This document shows positions 59,046 to 64,000 of a stretch of 64,000 nt of DNA, piece by piece (the stretch's first letter is position 1; the number at the start of each line of letters is the position of its first letter). Source of the stretch: Dactylosporangium aurantiacum (GTDB lineage: Bacteria > Actinomycetota > Actinomycetes > Mycobacteriales > Micromonosporaceae); contig NZ_JNYJ01000022.1 of assembly GCF_000716715.1 (NCBI RefSeq), positions 124,001 to 188,000 on the forward strand, in the 5' to 3' direction. Under the pieces are notes generated by a model. It made no database searches. It was not told the origin of the DNA and saw only the letters and a program-made list of their open reading frames with translations. Made by a program: the position numbers and the translations under genes.

Positions 59046-60292
59046 CCAGGTCCGTCGCCATCACCGGGATCGGGCTCGTCACCCCGGTCGGCAGCACCGG
59101 CGCCGAGGTCTTCGACGCCATGTGCGACGGGCGCTCCGGGCTGGTCCGCCCCGGCGCCGACCATCCCCTCGCCGGGTCGGTGGACGTCGCCGCCTTCGCG
59201 CCCGCGATCGACCCGACGTCGGTGCTGCCGGCGCCGGAGACGCGGGTCGTCGACCGGTACATCGTCATGGCGATGGCCGCCGCCGAACAGGCCCTCGCCG
59301 ACGCCGGCATCGAGGTCGGCCGCGACGTCGACCCGTACCGCATCGCCATCATCCTGTCCGGCACCGGCGGCCTGGCGACCCTGGACGCGCAGGCGGTGCT
59401 GCGCTCGCAGAAGGGCCGCCTCGGCGTGAGCCCCTACCTGCTGCCCGGCATGCTGCCGAACATGGGCGCGGCCCGGGTCGCGATGCGCCACGGCATCCAG
59501 GGGTACAGCTCCTCCATCGGCACCGCCTGCGCGGCCGGCGCCCAGTCCATCGGCGAGGCGGTGCGCCTGCTGCGCGCCGGCGAGGCCGACGTCGTCGTGG
59601 CCGGGTGCAGCGAGGCCCCGCTGTTCCCGACCCTCGCGGACACGTTCGGCAACGCCCGGGCGCTCGCCCGCGGCTGGGACGACCCGACCGCCGCCAGCCG
59701 CCCGTTCGACCGCCGCCGCAACGGGCTCGTCCTCGGCGAGGGCGCCGGGGTGTTCGTCGTCGAGCGCGCCGAGCACGCCGAGGCCCGCCGCGCCCGACGC
59801 TACGCCGACCTCGTCGGCTGGGGCGCCACCAACGACGCCCACCACCCGACCACCCCGCGCCCCGACGGGTCGGCCGCCGCCGCCTGCATGAGCCGGGCCA
59901 TCGCCGACGCCGGGATCGAGCCCGGCGACGTCGGCTACGTCAACGCGCACGGGACCAGTACCAAGCTCGGCGACGTGGCCGAGTCGACCGCGATCCGCGC
60001 GGTGTTCGGTGCCGGGGCCCCGCCGGTCAGCTCCACCAAGGGCGTGACCGGCCACATGCTCGGCGCCTCGGGGGTGGTGGAGGCCGCGGTGTCGGTCCAC
60101 GCCATGCTCCGCGGGCTGCTTCCGCCGACACACAACCTGGACGAGCCCGATCCCGCCTGCGACCTGGACCACCTCCGCGAACCCCGTCCCGCGGAGGTGA
60201 CCCATGTCCTGTCCAACTCCTTCGGCTTCGGCGGCCACAACGTGAGCCTGATCTTCGGCCGGCCGGAGTCCTCGTGGACACGCACGGCGTGA
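59042..60292 (+). CDS. Beta-ketoacyl-ACP synthase II-like (KS2)
   Basis: 416 residues. Cys about 163 is in SIGTACAAGAQS, with NAHGTSTKLGD and STKGVTGHMLGASG, so the enzyme has the full C-H-H set and reads as FabF-like. AGAGG lies upstream and the start overlaps the previous stop by ATGA. It should be the main elongating KS; the truncated KS-like protein is its probable partner. Confidence 0.93.
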   Translation: MTRSVAITGIGLVTPVGSTGAEVFDAMCDGRSGLVRPGADHPLAGSVDVAAFAPAIDPTSVLPAPETRVVDRYIVMAMAAAEQALADAGIEVGRDVDPYRIAIILSGTGGLATLDAQAVLRSQKGRLGVSPYLLPGMLPNMGAARVAMRHGIQGYSSSIGTACAAGAQSIGEAVRLLRAGEADVVVAGCSEAPLFPTLADTFGNARALARGWDDPTAASRPFDRRRNGLVLGEGAGVFVVERAEHAEARRARRYADLVGWGATNDAHHPTTPRPDGSAAAACMSRAIADAGIEPGDVGYVNAHGTSTKLGDVAESTAIRAVFGAGAPPVSSTKGVTGHMLGASGVVEAAVSVHAMLRGLLPPTHNLDEPDPACDLDHLREPRPAEVTHVLSNSFGFGGHNVSLIFGRPESSWTRTA

Positions 60293-60348
60293 CGCCCGCT
60301 CGTCGCAGCCACCTGGGAACGACCGATCACCCGAAAGGGAAGCAGGCA

Positions 60349-61440
60349 ATGGAGATCCTCGACACCGACCACATCGAAATGTTCGTCGGCGACGCGCGCC
60401 AGGCGGCGCACCAGCTGTGCGCCACGTACGGCTTCCACGTCTACGGGCAGGGCGGCCCGGAGACCGGCCTCCCGGGTCAGCGCAGCGTGCTGCTGGGACA
60501 GCGCGACATCCGGATCCTGCTCACCTCCGGCCTCAGCGGCGGGCACCGTGCGAGCCGCTACGTCGCCCAGCACGGCGACGGGGTCGCGGTCATCGCGTTC
60601 GGCTGCGCCGACGTGCAGGTCGCGTTCGACGAGGCGGTCGCCGCCGGGGCCACCGCGATCCAGCCGCCGCAGCGCTTCGCGCACGAGGGCACCACGGTCA
60701 TCACCGCCGAGGTGTCCGGCTTCGGCGACGTGACCCACCGCCTGGTCCAGCGCGTCCCCGGCGGCGAACGGTTCCTGCCCGGGGCGATCGACGAGCCCGC
60801 CCGGCCCGCGCCGACCGACGCGGACCTGCTGCACACCATCGACCACGCCGCGATCTGCCTGCAGGCCGGCGAGCTCGACGAGACGGTGCGCTACTACGAA
60901 CGGGTCTTCGGGTTCGGCATGATCTTCCAGGAGTACATCGAGGTCGGCGAGCAGGGCATGCAGTCGAAGGTGGTGCAGAGCCCGTCGGGCGGCGTCACGT
61001 TCACGCTGATCCAGCCGGACCTGAGCCGCCGCGCCGGCCAGATCGACGACTTCCTGTCCTGGCACGAGGGCGCCGGCGTGCAGCACATCGCCTACAGCAC
61101 CCACGACATCGTGACCGCGGTGCGCGCCTACAGCGCCAAGGGTGTCGAGTTCGCGCAGACCCCGGCCAGCTACTACGACATGCTCGAGGCGCGGCTGGGC
61201 GAGGTCGACGTGCCCGTGGAGAAGCTGCGTCCGCTGGGCATCCTCGTCGACCGGGACCACTGGGGCCAGATGTACCAGATCTTCGCCAAGTCGACGCACA
61301 TCCGCCGGACGTACTTCCTGGAGCTCATCGACCGGCACGGTGCCCGGACCTTCGGCACGAGCAACATCCCGGCGCTGTACGCCGCGAAGGAACGCGAGCT
61401 CGCCGCGGTGCGCGACACCACAGACGGCCTGCGCAGCTGA
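60349..61440 (+). CDS. HPPD / 4-hydroxymandelate synthase-like dioxygenase
   Basis: 363 residues, two vicinal-oxygen-chelate domains. Iron ligands are His about 166 (TIDHAAICL), His about 246 (VQHIAYS) and Glu about 325 (YFLELIDRHG). The end RHGARTFGTSNIPALYAAKERE strongly resembles HPPD and HmaS. HPPD makes homogentisate and HmaS makes 4-hydroxymandelate from the same 4-hydroxyphenylpyruvate. Which product forms depends on residues that cannot be judged safely by eye. The enzyme probably supplies an aromatic building block for the cluster. Confidence 0.9.
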   Translation: MEILDTDHIEMFVGDARQAAHQLCATYGFHVYGQGGPETGLPGQRSVLLGQRDIRILLTSGLSGGHRASRYVAQHGDGVAVIAFGCADVQVAFDEAVAAGATAIQPPQRFAHEGTTVITAEVSGFGDVTHRLVQRVPGGERFLPGAIDEPARPAPTDADLLHTIDHAAICLQAGELDETVRYYERVFGFGMIFQEYIEVGEQGMQSKVVQSPSGGVTFTLIQPDLSRRAGQIDDFLSWHEGAGVQHIAYSTHDIVTAVRAYSAKGVEFAQTPASYYDMLEARLGEVDVPVEKLRPLGILVDRDHWGQMYQIFAKSTHIRRTYFLELIDRHGARTFGTSNIPALYAAKERELAAVRDTTDGLRS

Positions 61441-61475
61441 ACCCCGCACGTACGACTGTTGAAAGGACACGATCC

Positions 61476-62393
61476 TTGACCATCTCGATGACCGAAACCT
61501 TCTCGCTGTCCGACGACGAGCTGGCGCTGCTGCCGTCCGACGACGACGTCGAGCACTACGCCCGGCACGGCTGGTACCTGTCGCGGAAGCTGTTCACCGA
61601 CGACGAGATCGACCAGCTCGTCGAGGCCAGCGAGCGCTTCTACGCCGGCGAGCGCTCCCGCACGCTGCCGGTGCGCCCGCCGCGGCTGGCGTACTGGGAG
61701 CCGTCGCACGGCGACGTGCAGCGCCACCACGACTACGTGCACTACGAGAGCGACCCGATCGCGCGGATCCTGCGCAAGCCGCTCGTCGGCGCGGTCGCCG
61801 CCCGGCTGGCGAAGGCCGACGAGATCCGTGTGTTCCAGTCCACGCTCATCTACAAGCCGCCGATCGTCGGCGAGCCGAGCAACGTGGTGCCGTGGCACTT
61901 CGACCGGCACTACTGGTCGTCGTGCACGTCGGAGAACATGCTCACGGCGTTCATCCCCTTCCACGACTGCGGCGAGGAGATGGGCACCATCACCATGGTC
62001 GACGGATCCCACCTGTGGGAGGAGATCCTCGCCGACGACACGACCACGAAGCACTTCGCCGAGCGCAACCGCGACGACCTGGAGGTCATGCTCGCGGAGA
62101 ACGCCGCGTACAACAACGTCGAGGTCGTCAAGATCCCGATGATCATCCCCAAGGGGCACATGAGCTTCCACCACTGCCGCACGTACCACGGCAGCGGCCC
62201 CAACCGCAGTGCGAACCCCCGCCGCGCGGTCTCCTTCCACCTGCAGGACGGTGCGAACGAGTACCGCCGGTTCGAGCTCAGCACGGGAGACGTCGTGACC
62301 TACAACCACGACGTGCTGGTGCGGCGCACCGACGACGGCCGTCCCGACTACTCCGATCCCGAGTACTGCCCCGTGTTGTGGCGTACGCCCTAA
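61476..62393 (+). CDS. Phytanoyl-CoA dioxygenase-family Fe(II)/2-oxoglutarate enzyme
   Basis: 305 residues from TTG 61476, preferred because AAAGGA lies 8 nt upstream; ATG 61488 has none. The HxD motif is WHFDRH (His about 141, Asp about 143), the distal His is about 238 in RTYHGSGPN, and the 2-oxoglutarate Arg follows in [10 protein letters not shown]. Enzymes of this fold hydroxylate or halogenate small molecules. It may oxidise the aryl-acyl intermediate. Confidence 0.85.
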   Translation: MTISMTETFSLSDDELALLPSDDDVEHYARHGWYLSRKLFTDDEIDQLVEASERFYAGERSRTLPVRPPRLAYWEPSHGDVQRHHDYVHYESDPIARILRKPLVGAVAARLAKADEIRVFQSTLIYKPPIVGEPSNVVPWHFDRHYWSSCTSENMLTAFIPFHDCGEEMGTITMVDGSHLWEEILADDTTTKHFAERNRDDLEVMLAENAAYNNVEVVKIPMIIPKGHMSFHHCRTYHGSGPNRSANPRRAVSFHLQDGANEYRRFELSTGDVVTYNHDVLVRRTDDGRPDYSDPEYCPVLWRTP

Positions 62394-62415
62394 CCAAACC
62401 CTTCAGGAGGCTCAC

Positions 62416-63216
62416 ATGTCCCGTTACGACTGGGGTCAGCGACACCCGGGCATCGATCGGCTGGAGGCGCTGATCGCCGACGCCCGCAGCGAGGTCGTGT
62501 CCCACCCCATCTACGCCCGCCTGGACAGCCTGCCGGCGATCCAGACCTTCCTGGAGCACCACGTCTTCGCCGTGTGGGACTTCATGTCGTTACTGAAGTC
62601 GCTGCAGCGCAACCTCACCTGCGTCGAGGTGCCGTGGATCCCGACCGGGCCGACCGGCAGCCGGCGGCTCATCAACGACATCGTGCTGGTCGAGGAGAGC
62701 GACGAGCTGCGCGGCGGCTTCATCAGCCACTTCGAGCTGTACCTGCTCGGCATGCAGGAGGCCGGCGCCGACACCACCGTCATCGACGCGTTCATCTCGC
62801 TGCTGCGCGACAGGACCCCGGTGCCGGCCGCGATGGCCGCCGCGGGGGTGCCCGAGGCGTCCGCCGAGTTCGTCGGGCTGACCTGGCACCTCATCGACAC
62901 CGCGCCGATCCACTGCCAGGCCGCCGCGTTCGCCTTCGGCCGGGAGGACCTGATCCCGGACATGTTCCAGCAGGTCGTGAAGGTCAACGAGCAGGGCGGG
63001 CAGCTCAGCACGTTCGTCGACTACCTGGAGCGGCACATCGAGGTCGACGGCGAGTTCCACACGCCGATGGCCATGCAGATGGTCACCGACCTGTGCGGCG
63101 ACGACGAGAACAAGTGGAACGAGTGCGTGGAGACCATCAACCTCGCCCTCGCCGCCCGCGCCAAGCTCTGGAGCGGGATCCTCGCCAAGATCGACGAGAA
63201 GGTCCTCGCGGCCTGA
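62416..63216 (+). CDS. DUF3050 haem-oxygenase-fold (probable diiron) protein
   Basis: 266 residues with GGAGG before the ATG. The DUF3050 signature is seen as [19 protein letters not shown] and [24 protein letters not shown], then [53 protein letters not shown]. Several Glu/His residues on the long helices ([22 protein letters not shown]) are placed as in haem-oxygenase-like diiron oxygenases such as UndA and BesC. Oxidation or C-C cleavage of a cluster intermediate is likely. The exact reaction is unknown. Confidence 0.85.
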   Translation: MSRYDWGQRHPGIDRLEALIADARSEVVSHPIYARLDSLPAIQTFLEHHVFAVWDFMSLLKSLQRNLTCVEVPWIPTGPTGSRRLINDIVLVEESDELRGGFISHFELYLLGMQEAGADTTVIDAFISLLRDRTPVPAAMAAAGVPEASAEFVGLTWHLIDTAPIHCQAAAFAFGREDLIPDMFQQVVKVNEQGGQLSTFVDYLERHIEVDGEFHTPMAMQMVTDLCGDDENKWNECVETINLALAARAKLWSGILAKIDEKVLAA

Positions 63217-63248
63217 GGCCTGACAGGCCCGTCAAAAGGGAGTAGCAC

Positions 63249-64000
63249 GTGACTGACGCCGCCGGGCTGTACCGGACGGTCCGCCTCATCCGCCGGTTCG
63301 AGCAACGCGCGATCGAACTGGTGCGCGACGGCACGATCGTCGGTGGGATCCACCCGTACCTGGGGCAGGAGGCGATCGCGGCCGGTACCTGCGGCGCGCT
63401 GCGCCCCGGCGACGTCATCACCAGCACGCACCGCGGCCACGGGCACGTCCTGGCCAAGGGCGCGGACCCCGCCCGGATGCTCGCCGAGCTGACGGGCCGG
63501 GCCACCGGCCTCAACGCCGGCCGCGGCGGCTCCATGCACGCCGCCGACTTCAGCCTCGGCATCCTCGGCGCCAACGCCATCGTCGGCGCCGCCGTGCCGA
63601 TCGCCACCGGCGCCGCGTGGGCGGCCCGCCGGGCCGGCAAGGACACGGTGGCCGTCACCTACTTCGGTGACGGCGCCGTCAGCCAGGGCGTGGTGCTGGA
63701 GACGATGAACCTCGCCTCGCTGTGGAAGGTGCCGGTGGTGCTCGTCTGCGAGAACAACGGCTTCGCCACCACCACCCGGGTCGAGCAGGCGGTGGCCGGA
63801 TCGATCACCGGCCGCGCCGAGGCGTTCGGCATCCCGGCGTCCACTGTGGATGGCAGTGACCCGGAGGCGGTCCTCGCCGCCGCGCGGGAGGCCGTCGAGC
63901 GGGCCCGGGCCGGCGGCGGCCCGTCGTTCATCGAATGCGTCGCCTACCGGTTCGACGCCCACCACACCTGGGAGCACGCCGCGCGGCCGCGGTACCGCAC
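63249..64000 (+). CDS. TPP-dependent 2-oxo acid dehydrogenase E1 alpha subunit (partial)
   Basis: 250 residues are visible from GTG 63249 (GGGAG upstream); the gene runs off the right edge. The E1 alpha core is clear: GGIHPYLGQEAIAAG, STHRGHGHVLAKG, GRGGSMHAADFSLGILGANAIVGA and the TPP/Mg motif FGDGAVSQG to ENNGFA. Pairs of E1 alpha/beta in phenylglycine-type pathways turn arylpyruvates or arylglyoxylates into aryl-CoA, so with the HPPD-like enzyme a starter-forming role is plausible. The beta subunit is expected beyond the window. Confidence 0.93.
   Translation, partial: MTDAAGLYRTVRLIRRFEQRAIELVRDGTIVGGIHPYLGQEAIAAGTCGALRPGDVITSTHRGHGHVLAKGADPARMLAELTGRATGLNAGRGGSMHAADFSLGILGANAIVGAAVPIATGAAWAARRAGKDTVAVTYFGDGAVSQGVVLETMNLASLWKVPVVLVCENNGFATTTRVEQAVAGSITGRAEAFGIPASTVDGSDPEAVLAAAREAVERARAGGGPSFIECVAYRFDAHHTWEHAARPRYR

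Overview
The window is a chromosomal stretch of a very high-GC actinomycete. Strong G/C bias at codon position 3, conservon-type signalling genes, many GTG/TTG starts, probable leaderless genes and an actinobacterial-type ileS T-box all fit, and the gene content suggests Micromonosporaceae or a close relative (inference; no 16S is present). Coding density is high and most genes lie in short operons with ATGA/GTGA overlaps. Region 1 (1-7.1 kb, minus strand): a roadblock/LC7 protein and a nitrate-sensing-type histidine kinase (the start of a conservon), then a class II terpene cyclase-like gene coupled to a cytochrome P450, a strong terminator and a secreted AMIN-like protein. Region 2 (7.2-15.6 kb): a membrane protein, an esterase and MFS exporter with facing promoters, and a three-gene operon joining a processive GT2 glycosyltransferase, a membrane-anchored GH26 hydrolase and an unusual Hsp70-transmembrane-Kelch protein. 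Region 3 (15.6-31.3 kb): accessory and housekeeping genes, including a DUF4253/Cys-rich/SMI1 group that resembles immunity genes, an OmpR-type two-component system with 11-bp tandem sites, a GH10 xylanase, PadR and MarR units with readable operators, an MFS/Lrp pair, and a ferric reductase-like/FMN-binding/ApbE electron-transfer operon. Region 4 (31.3-45.3 kb): ileS with a translational T-box, a stand-alone condensation-domain protein, a methyltransferase, an UlaG-like hydrolase, a DedA protein, a membrane-anchored phosphatase-superfamily protein, a 20-residue lysine-rich microprotein facing a CYTH-CHAD polyphosphate-type protein, topoisomerase IB and a BBE-type flavoenzyme. Region 5 (45.3-64 kb) is a biosynthetic gene cluster. 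Its centre is a 450-bp, relatively AT-rich divergent control region flanked by two tiny genes. One, on the minus strand, encodes 25 residues with three AQLR units; the other, on the plus strand, encodes M-(RVVSS)5-R. Each has a strong Shine-Dalgarno, each is followed by GC-rich stem-loops, and each leads into stand-alone condensation-domain proteins. Next come a DrrAB-type ABC exporter, a GT1 glycosyltransferase, an ACP and a C-methyltransferase-like enzyme (minus). A facing plus-strand operon holds an acyl/aryl-AMP ligase, two ACPs, a beta-ketoacyl synthase, a truncated KS-like protein, a second KS, an HPPD/hydroxymandelate synthase-like dioxygenase, a phytanoyl-CoA dioxygenase-like protein, a DUF3050 haem-oxygenase-fold protein and the start of a TPP-dependent E1 alpha subunit. 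How the genes may work together (inference): the ligase, ACPs and KSs build a carrier-bound acyl or aryl-acyl chain. The HPPD-like enzyme and the E1 dehydrogenase could supply an aromatic starter. Methylation, glycosylation and ABC export follow. The condensation-domain proteins would transfer an acyl group, possibly onto the repeat peptides. That would be a hybrid of ribosomal peptide and carrier-protein biosynthesis that I cannot match to a described family. An approximately 90-bp element carrying a small ORF sits in both arms of the cluster at former stop/start overlaps.
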